Of a DNA stretch of 64,000 nucleotides, positions 42,601-52,161 are shown one piece after another; the stretch's first letter is position 1, and the number at the start of each line of letters is the position of its first letter. A program made the position numbers and the translations under genes. The notes beneath the pieces were generated by a model that made no database searches, had not been told where the DNA came from, and saw only the letters and a program-made list of their open reading frames with translations. This stretch comes from G963662605 sp963662605 (lineage in GTDB: Bacteria; Bacteroidota; Ignavibacteria; Ignavibacteriales; Ignavibacteriaceae), in the NCBI GenBank assembly GCA_963662605.1, contig OY759785.1, positions 1,860,001 to 1,924,000 of the forward strand, written 5' to 3'.

Positions 42601-44993
42601 CCTCCGGACTTTGTGTCAACAGTTCCTCTCAAGATAATATCGTTGTTAAAATTGATGCAGGTGATACTCTGACATTCGCTCCATGGAGTTGCATCTTAGG
42701 TGCAAGTTCATCTTCGACCGGTATTGGAAACTATAATAATATGACGTTTAATATTTATGGTACTCTGCAAATGACACCCGGAACCCCTGCGGGTAACTCA
42801 AGTACACCGACCTGGGGCGCTGGTTATATAAGTGCGGCTGCCAACACGGGTAAAACCTTTGCCATGCACGTGTTTAACGGTGGAACGCTGAATGCGACCA
42901 AATTCTTCTCGAACGGCTGCCCGGAGCTTACTTCGTATCCGGCACCGGGAACTACGTCATTAATCGTTGACGCAGGTGGAGTTATGAATTTTGCGAGCGA
43001 TACAACTGATTTTACCAATACCGCTGTCATTACGGGTAATGGTACTGTGAATATTAATGGCAGTCCGTTCTTTATCGGTTCAGCCTCCGGTATTACAGCT
43101 TCTTCAGCTGCAGGGCCAATTCAAACAACCACGCGAAACTATGGAAGTTCACTGTATGAATATGTAGGAACTTCGTCGCAGGCAACGGGGGATGGATTGC
43201 CTTCAACCGTTACCGGGTTAAAAATCAGAAATTCAAGTGGTGTGAGCCTGAGCAGCTCGGTTAATGTCAATGGAACTCTCACCCTTTCAAGTGGTACATT
43301 TACAGTTGGTGCTAATACTCTTACCTTAAATAACCCGATTGCAGGAACTGTTGCAAATCTTAGTGCTGGCAATACTTCTTCAATCGCGATTGCTGGTTCT
43401 GCCAGTGATATTAATATCCCGAGCGGTGTTTCAGCGCTCAATAACTTTACTCTTAACAATACGAACGGTTCGACTCTGCAAACCGGTTTAACTTTGAACG
43501 GAACACTTACATTAACAGCCGGTCAGCTTTCACTCGGCGCTAATACTTTGGCTCTGAACGGTGCGGTAACAGCTTCATCGGGAACGATAAGCGGCAGCAC
43601 AAGCTCTACTGTTTCTGTCGGTGGATCTGGTTCGGCACTGTTACCGGCAGGGTCGTATTATAATTTGACCTTAAACCGCTCATCCGGTGCACTCCTTAAC
43701 GGAGCCGCCTCAGTTGCAGGCACGCTAACTCTCGCCAGCGGAGCGTTGGATCAGAATAGCAATACACTGACCATTAACTCAGGTGCTTCCGTCCTATATA
43801 ATGGCGGAAGTGTTACCCCTGCATTGTCTATGCCATCAACTATCACGAATTATACTCCTCCGGCGGGCACGACAATCAACAGTACAACGGTGAATGGTAC
43901 TGTAACGTTATCTAACGGTTCACTTACTATTGCATCAGGCCAAACACTTACTTTGGGTGCGTCCGGATCTATAGGTACGGAATCAGCCGGTAGTTATGTC
44001 GTTGGTATTGTTCAGGCAAATCCTGTTGCGATTAATGCATCAACAGCAACCAACATTGCAGGGTTGGGTGTTACTATTGCACCGGGTACAAATAATTTGG
44101 GTAATACAACGGTTATAAGAACCTCCGGCGCTCAGGGCTATGTAAGTCAAGGTGACGGAAGTATCAACAGACGGTGGAAAATTACACCGACTTCACAGCC
44201 TTCAACTTCGGTTGATGTAACATTAAGCTGGGTATCAGATGATGATAATGGTAAAAACATCGCTTCGCTTGCCGTGTGGAAGAGTGAGAACGATGGTACA
44301 ACCTGGGAAAAAGTCGCGGGCGGACTGAATGGTTCATCTCGTACGGTTACTTTCTCAACTTCAAGTTTCTCTGATTTCACACTGCTCGGCGATAATGAAG
44401 TTCTGCCGGTTGAGCTTTCCGCACTTAGCGCTAAGGTGGCAGGTAGAAATGTGCTTGTTGAGTGGACAACTGCAACCGAGGTCAATTCATTCAAATTCGT
44501 AGTTGAACGCAGAAAATCGGGAAGTAGTCAATGGATTCGGTTGGGTGAAGTAATGGCAAGCAAATATAGCAATTCACCCAAGAACTATAGTTTGGACGAT
44601 AAAAGCCTTAACAGCGGCAAATATTCATATCGCTTACAATTAGTTGATAATGACGGCTCCTATGAATACAGTCAGATAACTGCCGAGGCTGAAATCGCGA
44701 TCCCGAAAGAATTCAGCTTGTCGCAGAATTATCCGAACCCGTTCAACCCGACAACGAAGATAACGTATGCTTTACCGTCAGATAGTCATGTGACACTTGA
44801 ACTGTATGCGATCTCCGGACAGAAAATAGCGACTCTGTTAAGTGAAAATGCTGAAGCAGGTTACTACGATGTTCCGGTTAACATGAGCAGTTATGGATTA
44901 GCGAGCGGTATGTATATCTACCGGTTCAGCGGAAAAGAACTGAATTCCGGTAAGCAATTCACCAGCGTGAAGAAGATGATGCTGTTGAAATAA
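39669..44993 (+). CDS. Giant T9SS surface protein with choice-of-anchor/FN3-like and beta-helix regions
   Basis: From the ATG at 39669 (AAGGA upstream) the product has 1774 residues; an earlier in-frame ATG at 39612 would place 19 charged residues before a good signal peptide (RRNVTVLFFLVLFSLSFSEVYAQ), so I reject it. The mature protein contains repeated immunoglobulin-like units (choice-of-anchor D-like: PAPTSYNFGNVVAGSSSGSQSFTLTASGL), FN3-like units (VTGLSAGTTYHFAVYDFN, EVTGLSAGTTYYFNAYAYEG), then a serine/threonine/asparagine-rich beta-helix (LNGTLTLTAGQLSLGANTLALNG). It ends with the FN3-like LSALSAKVAGRNVLVEWTTATEVN and a T9SS type A sorting domain (LSQNYPNPFNPTTKITYALPS ... VKKMMLLK). 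It is exported and attached to the surface; probably adhesin-like. A GGGCGA hairpin terminator follows. Confidence 0.88.
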   Translation: MRRNVTVLFFLVLFSLSFSEVYAQDYALWPNSPGIPTSISPTTSGNVQASAMTYYNSANLASYTSYSSGTKTIASYIGFLISNTAAWGTSWTSTGTNAVYEQYVISPASGYNLNMTGVELYLGCSNTSGSMKVQLAYSTDGTNFTTFASNSAVNSTITAAGGGQNGLYLSNTGGMTTGASTSAFTSRVNYWSTSFNSTALSVANGGSFFLRVYPYNTVATTSHWLAVANVKLKGTASSAGTITPAPTSYNFGNVVAGSSSGSQSFTLTASGLSANISVSAPSGFEVSNDNSTWGSTTTVNQAGGTLYARYSPSSGSGGTGTVNITLTSNSTSANIGVQGFGYAAEPTSQSTISFGTVDGSSIVLNLPSAGNGSNHLVVAKSGSAVDWAPSDLTDYTSGTSTVFGTAADQGSGNKVVYNGTGSGSSVVTVTGLSAGTTYHFAVYDFNIGGAASTQNYYTTSPGTGNQTTATNPTLTPSAASLTSFGNVVINSTSTEKSFTISGAYLTGFPDNIAVAAPAGFEVSLSSGSGFASSVNVPYTSATLSATTIYVHMVPTAITSYSGNIACTGGGASQQDVAISGSGVAVPAPTSLAVAHTSDNIVHLTWTSPANTYEKVLVFARAGGDITHSPSGTGSGYNNANSDITSAGVYSTDNYLVYAGTGTSLEVTGLSAGTTYYFNAYAYEGNAWSSAAASVNASVNVQEVTSLAGAVGTSQVALSWTNPTYYNTQSNYWDEVLVVGRLTSANDGTPSGDGSSYTANTTFGQGTALGSGFVVYKGTSTGATVTNLADGSTYYFKAFVRHGSVWSSGSEINKTIYPYANNDLGTSADNTWATASIWKKWNSSTNTWDTYGSVPTSADNVWILNNVTVSVSGINCKDLHIASGVTLKGNSALTTPKYLNVYGTTIDVQGTGSFGTTAAGDAADALGINLQNVAPKISGSSTSNIAINRMQFYVTGTTLEIAAHNVTINYHGSSNTGNASGLCVNSSSQDNIVVKIDAGDTLTFAPWSCILGASSSSTGIGNYNNMTFNIYGTLQMTPGTPAGNSSTPTWGAGYISAAANTGKTFAMHVFNGGTLNATKFFSNGCPELTSYPAPGTTSLIVDAGGVMNFASDTTDFTNTAVITGNGTVNINGSPFFIGSASGITASSAAGPIQTTTRNYGSSLYEYVGTSSQATGDGLPSTVTGLKIRNSSGVSLSSSVNVNGTLTLSSGTFTVGANTLTLNNPIAGTVANLSAGNTSSIAIAGSASDINIPSGVSALNNFTLNNTNGSTLQTGLTLNGTLTLTAGQLSLGANTLALNGAVTASSGTISGSTSSTVSVGGSGSALLPAGSYYNLTLNRSSGALLNGAASVAGTLTLASGALDQNSNTLTINSGASVLYNGGSVTPALSMPSTITNYTPPAGTTINSTTVNGTVTLSNGSLTIASGQTLTLGASGSIGTESAGSYVVGIVQANPVAINASTATNIAGLGVTIAPGTNNLGNTTVIRTSGAQGYVSQGDGSINRRWKITPTSQPSTSVDVTLSWVSDDDNGKNIASLAVWKSENDGTTWEKVAGGLNGSSRTVTFSTSSFSDFTLLGDNEVLPVELSALSAKVAGRNVLVEWTTATEVNSFKFVVERRKSGSSQWIRLGEVMASKYSNSPKNYSLDDKSLNSGKYSYRLQLVDNDGSYEYSQITAEAEIAIPKEFSLSQNYPNPFNPTTKITYALPSDSHVTLELYAISGQKIATLLSENAEAGYYDVPVNMSSYGLASGMYIYRFSGKELNSGKQFTSVKKMMLLK

Positions 44994-45390
44994 TGTTAAA
45001 TGCTTAGTGTCCGAAGTTCAATGTCCGAAGTCCGAAGACTAGGATATTTTGAATATTGAATTCAGAGTGTAGGGCGATTCGAAAGAGTCGCCCTTTTTAA
45101 TTGCACCGAGCCATGATTGCTCGCAAAGCCGCACCCCTCGCTGCCTCGGGGACCTAATAACGCAATGTAATATTTTTACGAACAGGCAACTCAGATAGCA
45201 TAGTTATTAAAAACATCCGGGCTTGTTTTATTTTTTTTCAAAATGCTTGGCGTCTCTGGGCCTTTGCGGTTAGTCTTCTGCTCCCAAAATACTAGTGATG
45301 AACGTCAATTTTAACATTTAACACTGAGCATTAAAAACTCAACATTGCCTCCGACTTTGAACTTTGCACTTCGAACTTCAGACTTTTATG
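44994..45390. repeat. Inverted GTCCGAAGTTC/TGTTAAATG word-repeat region after the giant gene
   Basis: Directly after the stop codon come TGTTAAATGCTTAGTGTCC and two to three forward copies of the GTCCGAAGTTC word (to about 45037). About 300 bp further the reverse complements appear: AACATTTAACACTGAGCATT and then GACTTTGAACTTTGCACTTCGAACTTC-like sequence (about 45318-45386). Both ends thus carry the same two words in inverted order. The gap 44994-46044 has no gene; its right part (45400-46044) is very AT-rich and presumably holds the promoter and leader of the next giant gene. Confidence 0.65.
45071..45098 (+). terminator. Hairpin terminator, AGGGCGA type
   Basis: AGGGCGATTC-GAAA-GAGTCGCCCTTTTT is a strong hairpin with T5 tail, 78 nt after the giant gene's stop. 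The 46045 gene has a terminator with the same stem bases at 49841-49891. Confidence 0.85.
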
Positions 45391-46044
45391 TCTAAAAGGG
45401 GAGGTGTAATGCTATCAATTCTGCGAGATTAACCGTTAATTAACCAAAAATTAACCTTTTTAGAACATATATTTCACTACTTTTGATCAACTAATTCAGA
45501 AAAATTGCCCAAAGATATACCTTAGGCGATTTTGAACTTAAAAATATTTTAATTATATAGTAATTGTATAAATAGTTACTTAATGTAAATAGGCGCAAAA
45601 TAGGGTTGCATTTAAGTAAATTGTAGTTTATATTGCGCATAAGTAAGATAAAACAGTCATAAAGCCTAAGTAAATTATAAATAACCAGGTGTGTTACTAA
45701 ATTATTAATACAGATTAGGCTTGTGGGCTAAATAATGAAAATCGGCGGAGAATCCGCGGTTTTCTGATTTGGATTTTTGATTTTTATTCGCCTATTAAAT
45801 GTGCGGGCATAAATCCGCACCCCATAAAAATCCTCCAAATAATTATTCGGGCAGTAGCGTGCATCATAGGATCGAGAAACTGTTTCTGCATGCGGCTTGA
45901 GTGTTGAACAAAAAATATTATTAGTGTAATAATGTGAATGGTGTAGTATCATTCGCGGTATTATTTGTATGCTGCGGATGGGTACCTATTTACAGTGTTT
46001 TAGGTTTGAGAAGAATTAATTTGTTATTAACGAAAGAAACACAT

Positions 46045-49000
46045 ATGAAAAAAAGACTACTTTTAATGATTTTCGGAATCATATTGATTTCGATGAGAAG
46101 TCAGGCGCAAATTGCTGCTTGGGATTTTTCAGGGAATAATACGGCGGTAGCAACATTCGCCGCAACTACCTGGAATGCAAACTTATCCTCAACGACATCG
46201 GTTAAAAATATAACCCGTGGAGCAGGTGCGGCTGCAAGTTCTGCAAACAACAGTTTCCGTACTGCAGGCTTCAAAAATGAAGGTATCTCAACAGCTAACA
46301 CGGATTATTTTCAAGTGACTCTTACTGCTGCTACGGGATATAAGGTATCACTTTCTACAATAGATGCCAAATTTGGCGGAACAGCCACTTTCTATGCAAG
46401 TCCCGGCGTTACATCTCAATTTGCTTACAGCCTTGATGGCTCGACCTTTACCTTAATCGGATCGGCAGTACAATCAACTTCATTGACAATGACGCAAATA
46501 AGCTTGTCCGGTATATCTGCTCTTCAAAACGTTGCATCGGGTACAACCATTTACTTGCGCTATTACGCGAGCGGACAAACAACCACAGGTGGTTGGGGAT
46601 TTCTTTCCGCATCAACAGCAGGAACAAACGGTTTGGCAATCGGTGGATCAGTCACTTCATCAAGTCTTACGCCGCCTGCCCTTACAGCCGCAGCTGGAGC
46701 TACGGTTGACGGTGCATTTGATGTTTCATTCACTGACGATGCGTCCTGGCGGGGTGCAGTTAGCGGTATCACGGTTAATGGCACATCTTTGGCATCCGCG
46801 GCATATTCAACCGGGACTTCCGGAAAAATTACTCTCACGCCGAACCAATCCACATTACTACAGAGTTCCGGTTCAAAGACAATTGTTGTGAGCGCTACCG
46901 GTTATTCAAATGCTACGGTTTCACAAACAATTGGTGTAGGTGCTGTTTCCTCTTCAACCTCTACGGCTACAATCAGCGCAGCTCTTACTCTCAATGGAAC
47001 AAAAACGGTTACGGCTACGGCAAAAGATCAGTATAGTAACCTTGTATCCGGTTATACATTTAATGTATTGCCAACTGTTACAAACTCGACTGCAACAACA
47101 ACAGAATCATATACTGTGAATGGCACATCTTACACATCTACACCGGGATCAGCCGCTGCTCTTGCAAGTGCTACGAACAGCTCTGGAGTCGCGACTTTTG
47201 ATGTAACGATTCCAGCGACAGTAGATGGAGCTGATGGCATAAGTGTTCAGGTTAAGCTGAACGACGGAACGACAAATGTCGGCAGCGCATTTTCTTACAC
47301 CGCACCGACAACACCGGCAGCATCCATTTCAAGTTCGGGATTAAGTGAAATCACCTTGAACGGGGCACAGGTTTCGGTCACGTTATCCAACACAGCTTTT
47401 ACGGATGGTACATTAAGCAGTGCAAACTTTACTTTGAATAATGCACCTACGGGTACTTCGGTTAATAGCGTTGCGTATAACTCAGCAACGAGTGCGACGG
47501 TTACTTTAACTTTTAATGGTACTGATTTTGATGCGAATGTTACCAATTTTTCAGTAACAGTTGCCGGAAGTGAATTAACAACCGGATCTCCGGTCACAAG
47601 TAATACTTTGACAATAACCTCAGTAACGGAAACTGCTCCAACAGTAACAACCACCGCCATTTCAGGCACATCCAGCAGTGGAGCGAGCAGCGGTGGTAAT
47701 GTAAGCTCTGACGGAGGCGGAACGGCATCTGCCGTTGTTACTGCGCGCGGCGTTTGCTGGAGTTCAACCCTCGGTGCTGAAACAGCATCAGGCAGTCACA
47801 CAACTGACGGCACCGGTACAGGATCATTTACAAGTACACTTTCAGACCTTTTACCTAATACCACATATTATTTGAAAGCCTATGCAACTAACGGGGTCGG
47901 CACAGCATATGGAAGTGAAATAAGCTTTACAACAAGCGCACTTTCAGCTCCAACGGCAAACTATGCAACAGAATTCAGCACAACCGGATTTACTGCAAAC
48001 TGGGGTGCCGTTACCGGTGCAACGAGTTACCGGCTTGACGTTGCTACTAATCCGGCATTTGATACAACGGTGACTATGTTAAGTGAAAATTTCGGTTTGA
48101 TGACTTCAGGTTCGATAGGTTCACCTTCAAGTACTAATATTGCCGCCTCACTCGATAGTTATACACAAGTAACGGGGTGGACAGGAGTTAGCATTTATTC
48201 GGCAGGCGGTGTAGCAAAATTCGGAGCGAGTTCAACGTTGGGTTATATAGTAACACCAACGGTTGATTTATCTGCCGGAGCTACATTGAAATTTGATTTG
48301 CAAACTTATGGTTCTGATGCGAAAGTAGTTCAAGTATTTCTCTCAACTGACGGCGGCAGCACTTTCCCGACACAAATCGGGTCGGATATTACGCCAACTT
48401 CATCAATGGTAACACAGACTTTAACCGTATCGGGTGCGTCTGCAACTTCAAAAATTAAAATTTCGGCATCAAACGCTTCAAGTAACAGATTTTATCTCGA
48501 TAATATTAGCCTTTCAAAAGCTAATTCTTACACCATTTCCGGTTATTCCGATCTAACGGTCAATGGGACGAGTCAATCCGTAAGTGGTTTATCACCCAAT
48601 ACAAAATACTATTATCGTACCCGTGCTTATTCAGCAACGAGTACAAGTGCGAATTCTTCTGTCATTTCATTAACTACACCGAATCTGATTACAGCGCCAA
48701 CTGTTACGACCGGAACAGATGTTCCTGTTACAGTCAGCGGAAGTACGGGTATTTCAGGTATCACGTTCGGATCAGTAACGAATGGTGGTAATCTTGCAGT
48801 ATCCAGATTTTCAGATGCCCCGGCTAATCCAAGTGGAATAACAAATTCGAATACAAGCTGGTATCGTTGGATCATCGAGCCACCTGCAGGATTTGCTTTC
48901 ACAAATTATACCGTAACATTCAAGAGAACGGATATTAATGGAATCGCCATCAGTGGTGCCCAGCAAATTCCGGCTGATGGAGATAACACTTCGGTTATTC

Positions 49001-49749
49001 TTTATAAGCGTTCAACTCCGGGATCAGGCGCTTTTACGAATGTAGGTGCGTTAACATATCATCAAAACGGGACTCCTTCAGATATTTCAGATGATTATTT
49101 AGTATCACAGCCACTGACAAGTTTTAGCGAATTCGTTCTGGGCAGCGATCAGTACGAGTTGCCGGTTGAACTCTCAACATTAAGTGCAAAAGTTTCCACG
49201 AGAAGCGTGCGTCTTGACTGGACAACAGCAACCGAAGTTAACTCATACAAATTTGTTGTTGAAAGAAGTGTCTCCGGTGCCAATAACTGGAGTGCTCTCG
49301 GCGAAGTTCGAGCCAGCAATTACAGTAACGCTCCTAAGAGTTATGGCTTTGATGACAAAAACCTAAATTCCGGGAAATACTCATATCGCTTGAAAATGGT
49401 TGATAACGATGGTACGTATGAATACAGCAAAATTACTGCCGAGGCTACTATCGGCGTTCCCGTTGAATTCAGCATGTCACAGAATTATCCGAATCCGTTT
49501 AACCCGACAACAAAGATAACATATGCTTTGCCGGTTAACAGTCATGTTACCCTTGAATTGTACGCGATCACAGGCCAAAAGGTTGCGACAATACTCAACA
49601 GCAATGTTGAAGCAGGATATTACGATGTGCCGGTTAACATGAGCGGATATAATTTATCAAGCGGTGTTTATATGTACCGTTTCAGCGGAAAAGAACTCAG
49701 TTCAGGTAAGCAATTCACCAGCGTGAAGAAAATGATGTTCTTAAAGTAA
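46045..49749 (+). CDS. Large T9SS surface protein with DUF/hemophore-like and FN3-like repeats
   Basis: From the ATG at 46045 the product has 1234 residues with a signal peptide (KKRLLLMIFGIILISMRSQAQ); an upstream ATG at 45934 would precede it with an unlikely hydrophobic stretch. The mature protein begins AAWDFSGNNTAVATF, a concanavalin-like or choice-of-anchor-type opening. It continues with Ig-like units that resemble hemoblobin/heme-binding HMM repeats (LTPPALTAAAGATVDGAFDVSFTDDASWRGAVSGITVNG), FN3-like units, a cleaved-adhesin-like unit around 730-840, and ends with LSTLSAKVSTRSVRLDWTTATEVN plus the sorting domain (MSQNYPNPFNPTTKITYALPV ... VKKMMFLK). The last 200 residues closely match those of the 39669 gene. 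Surface-exposed; substrate unknown. Confidence 0.88.
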   Translation: MKKRLLLMIFGIILISMRSQAQIAAWDFSGNNTAVATFAATTWNANLSSTTSVKNITRGAGAAASSANNSFRTAGFKNEGISTANTDYFQVTLTAATGYKVSLSTIDAKFGGTATFYASPGVTSQFAYSLDGSTFTLIGSAVQSTSLTMTQISLSGISALQNVASGTTIYLRYYASGQTTTGGWGFLSASTAGTNGLAIGGSVTSSSLTPPALTAAAGATVDGAFDVSFTDDASWRGAVSGITVNGTSLASAAYSTGTSGKITLTPNQSTLLQSSGSKTIVVSATGYSNATVSQTIGVGAVSSSTSTATISAALTLNGTKTVTATAKDQYSNLVSGYTFNVLPTVTNSTATTTESYTVNGTSYTSTPGSAAALASATNSSGVATFDVTIPATVDGADGISVQVKLNDGTTNVGSAFSYTAPTTPAASISSSGLSEITLNGAQVSVTLSNTAFTDGTLSSANFTLNNAPTGTSVNSVAYNSATSATVTLTFNGTDFDANVTNFSVTVAGSELTTGSPVTSNTLTITSVTETAPTVTTTAISGTSSSGASSGGNVSSDGGGTASAVVTARGVCWSSTLGAETASGSHTTDGTGTGSFTSTLSDLLPNTTYYLKAYATNGVGTAYGSEISFTTSALSAPTANYATEFSTTGFTANWGAVTGATSYRLDVATNPAFDTTVTMLSENFGLMTSGSIGSPSSTNIAASLDSYTQVTGWTGVSIYSAGGVAKFGASSTLGYIVTPTVDLSAGATLKFDLQTYGSDAKVVQVFLSTDGGSTFPTQIGSDITPTSSMVTQTLTVSGASATSKIKISASNASSNRFYLDNISLSKANSYTISGYSDLTVNGTSQSVSGLSPNTKYYYRTRAYSATSTSANSSVISLTTPNLITAPTVTTGTDVPVTVSGSTGISGITFGSVTNGGNLAVSRFSDAPANPSGITNSNTSWYRWIIEPPAGFAFTNYTVTFKRTDINGIAISGAQQIPADGDNTSVILYKRSTPGSGAFTNVGALTYHQNGTPSDISDDYLVSQPLTSFSEFVLGSDQYELPVELSTLSAKVSTRSVRLDWTTATEVNSYKFVVERSVSGANNWSALGEVRASNYSNAPKSYGFDDKNLNSGKYSYRLKMVDNDGTYEYSKITAEATIGVPVEFSMSQNYPNPFNPTTKITYALPVNSHVTLELYAITGQKVATILNSNVEAGYYDVPVNMSGYNLSSGVYMYRFSGKELSSGKQFTSVKKMMFLK

Positions 49750-49751
49750 TT

Positions 49752-50118
49752 GTAAATGTTAAAGGCTTAATGTTCAATGTCCGAAGTTCGAAGTTCGACG
49801 TAGGGCAAATGTGAATGTTAAGTGTTAAAGGTTAAATTGTAGGGCGATCTCTTTTACCCGCCGATGGCGTGGTTGGGGTCGCCCTTTTTTTATATTTAGT
49901 TAAAGTCAATGTCCTAAGTGCGAAGGAAGGGAATTTTAATGTTAAGTGGTGAATGTTAAATTTTGAATTGAAAGTTCTAAGGTTGCATAATGTTGATTTA
50001 TTCCCTACCGACCAATCACTTCAGACATTAAACACTTAAAATTGAAAGCTTATCATCATTTTCTACTCTTCGCACTTCGGACGGCGACATCTTACCATTA
50101 AACATCAAGCATTGTCTA
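49752..50118. repeat. Inverted GTCCGAAGTTC/TGTTAAAG word-repeat region
   Basis: In the gap 49750-50192 the forward words (TGTTAAAGGCTTAATGTTC, TGTCCGAAGTTCGAAGTTCG) start right after the stop codon and recur near 49808-49835 and 49905-49990. Reverse words (CATTAAACACTTAAAATTG at about 50027, CTTCGCACTTCGGAC at about 50065, CCATTAAACATCAAGCATTG at about 50095) close the region. It has the same design as 24033-24178 and 44994-45390. No gene is visible here. The KilA-N gene begins 75 bp beyond. Confidence 0.65.
49841..49891 (+). terminator. Hairpin terminator, AGGGCGA type
   Basis: AGGGCGA (49841-49847) pairs with TCGCCCT (49879-49885) and is followed by T7. The loop contains a second small hairpin (CCGCC/GGCG-like). 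It lies about 90 nt after the 46045 gene and shares its stem with the terminator at 45071. Confidence 0.8.
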
Positions 50119-50192
50119 TATCCATCCGACTTTGTACTAATTCCCGTATCTTGTATTATTGAATAGCAAAAAAAATATTTTAGAGGAGATAT

Positions 50193-51008
50193 ATGAAAAG
50201 TAAGAAAATCACCGTGCAAGGAACCGAAATCACCGTCATTGAACAGGAAAAAGACGACTACATATCACTTACGGATATGGTTAGAGGTTTCGGAGATGAC
50301 ACCATGATCTATAGTTGGATGCGCAATAGAAACACTTTGGAATTTATCGGTATTTGGGAGGAAATTCACAATCCCGAGTTTAAAGGTAACGAATTCGTTA
50401 CCTTTAAAAGTAAAGCGGGATTGAATAGTTTTAACCTTACGCCAAGAAAATGGGTTGAGGCTACAAATGCTATCGGCATCATTTCAAAAGCAGGTCGATA
50501 TGGCGGTGGAACATTTGCTCACAAAGATATAGCTTTCGAATTCGGATCATGGCTTAGTCCGGAATTTAAACTCTATTTGATAAAAGAATTTCAACGATTA
50601 AAAGAGGATGAAAGCAATCGGCTGAAATTAGAATGGAACATTCACCGCACATTATCCAAAGCCAACTACACCATTCATACAGACGCAGTAAAGAAAAGTC
50701 TTATCCCGAAGGAGTTAACGGGCGTACAGGTCACGCGAGTTTATGCTTCCGAAGCTGACCTCCTTAATATGGCACTTTTCGGAAAAACAGCCGCCCAATG
50801 GAGAGAAGAGAACCCGGATGTTGAAGGGAACATTCGTGATTTCGCCACCATTGAACAATTGGTTGTCCTGACGAATCTTGAAAGCCTTAATGCGGTTTTT
50901 ATTCAGCAGGGGATGAACCCAAATAATCGTTTAGTTCAACTTAACCGGATAGCTATTCAACAGCTACAAATTCTCTTGAAGAATACATCGCTAAAGAAAT
51001 TGAAGTAA
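50193..51008 (+). CDS. KilA-N domain protein
   Basis: The 271-residue protein has an N-terminal KilA-N-type DNA-binding domain (about 10-135): YISLTDMVRGFGDDTMIYSWMRNRNTLEFIGIWEEIHNPEFK, LTPRKWVEATNAIGIISKAGRYGGGTFAHKDIAFEFGSWLSPEFKLYLIKEFQRLK. The C-terminal part (about 140-271) is helical and has the phrase GVQVTRVYASEADLLNMALFGKTAAQWR, which recurs in chromosomal KilA-N proteins. KilA-N occurs in phage and viral regulators and in chromosomal genes near mobile DNA. It has a good ribosome site (GAGGAG). It stands alone, between a word-repeat region and an unrelated phosphatase, so it is probably acquired. The exact function is unknown. Confidence 0.88.
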   Translation: MKSKKITVQGTEITVIEQEKDDYISLTDMVRGFGDDTMIYSWMRNRNTLEFIGIWEEIHNPEFKGNEFVTFKSKAGLNSFNLTPRKWVEATNAIGIISKAGRYGGGTFAHKDIAFEFGSWLSPEFKLYLIKEFQRLKEDESNRLKLEWNIHRTLSKANYTIHTDAVKKSLIPKELTGVQVTRVYASEADLLNMALFGKTAAQWREENPDVEGNIRDFATIEQLVVLTNLESLNAVFIQQGMNPNNRLVQLNRIAIQQLQILLKNTSLKKLK

Positions 51009-51108
51009 GCATAATAAAATTCAGCCAAAGAGCGATTATTTTGTCACAAACGGAGTATTGAATTCCGGACATGATTATTGAGTTGGTGTAGACATCGAAT
51101 TTCGGACA

Positions 51109-52029
51109 TTATTTTATTTCCGTTTTATATAAAGTCTGTCCTTCGTCATTTATAAAAGTTACAGTTATGTTTTTTTTCGTGACCGTGCAGCTGATAAATC
51201 CTGCTGAACCCAAACCGAACTTCAAGTCGTCCCGCTTTTCTACATCACGATGACCCGAACCGCCGCCGCAGATGAAGTAATCAATCGGGGCGTGGTACAG
51301 ATGCTGCATGGTGTGATCATGTCCGCAGAAATATATATTAACTTGCTCCTTCGTAAGTATCGGGAGGATTTTCTCAATCATTTCTTTCGTGTCACCATGT
51401 GCCGGAGCAGAGGAATAAACAGGGTGATGGCCAATGACGATTTTCCATTTCGCATGCGAATAATGCAGCACGGAATCTAACCAATGGATTTGTACCTGTG
51501 GATATTCATTGGTAAAATGGTATGAGTTTTCTTTTTTCCTGTAGCTGTCAATAAGAGGGGACGTATCAAGATGAATAAATAATATTTCCGTTCCATTTGA
51601 AAGCTTATAAGAATGCGTATAATACCTGGCAGGGAAGTTCCAGCTTTTGCTTTTCAGTGAGTATTTTATTTCAGCGTCAGGATAGCCTTTGTTGTCGTGA
51701 TTACCAAGTGAGGGATACCAGGGGATTTGAAGTGAAGCTGAAGTGTACACATCTTCGAATTCTGTTTTCCAACGCGGCGAGTCCTCGCTGTCAATACCGT
51801 TTCCGTGGTAATTATCACCACCTGTAATAACAAATTTACTGTGTTCTTTTTGCGCAGTAATTCCCATTTGTTTTCCAACTGCAGTTTGAACCTCGCCGCC
51901 TTTGCCACCCATGTCGCTTATATAAAGAAAGTTCAGCGAAGCACTTTGAGCCATTGTGAAGCCGGGGGCAATCAAAAGGAAGATCATCAGATTGACGACA
52001 TGCCGGAAATGGAGTTTCTTGTTATTCAT
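51109..52029 (-). CDS. Purple acid phosphatase-like metallophosphoesterase (type 5/TRAP-like)
   Basis: The 306-residue exported enzyme (signal peptide to about residue 28, GFTMAQ) has the five metal-binding blocks of purple acid phosphatases: SDMGG (D39), GDNYHGNG (D72, N73, Y74), GNHD (N110, H111), VIGHHPVYS and FCGHDHTMQHL. The Tyr after GDN is the residue that gives these enzymes their purple iron-to-tyrosine colour. Length and spacing fit the small mammalian type-5 (TRAP) group rather than the plant form. It likely releases phosphate from esters in the periplasm or outside, a parallel to the histidine phosphatase at 34874. Monocistronic, convergent with KilA-N. Confidence 0.9.
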   Translation of the reverse strand: MNNKKLHFRHVVNLMIFLLIAPGFTMAQSASLNFLYISDMGGKGGEVQTAVGKQMGITAQKEHSKFVITGGDNYHGNGIDSEDSPRWKTEFEDVYTSASLQIPWYPSLGNHDNKGYPDAEIKYSLKSKSWNFPARYYTHSYKLSNGTEILFIHLDTSPLIDSYRKKENSYHFTNEYPQVQIHWLDSVLHYSHAKWKIVIGHHPVYSSAPAHGDTKEMIEKILPILTKEQVNIYFCGHDHTMQHLYHAPIDYFICGGGSGHRDVEKRDDLKFGLGSAGFISCTVTKKNITVTFINDEGQTLYKTEIK

Positions 52030-52161
52030 GTTGCATTAATACTTGTTTAAAAATTTTTCTAACATTCAATATGCCGAAAATAATTTACTCATCAATAAGG
52101 ATGAAGAAAATATGTTCTGATGTTTGTTCACTTGTCCATAACACTTTTATATTTAATATGT

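Noticed and set aside
45728..45952. 74-codon minus-strand frame before the second giant gene
   Set aside because: It lies in AT-rich leader DNA and has no start signal or family resemblance.
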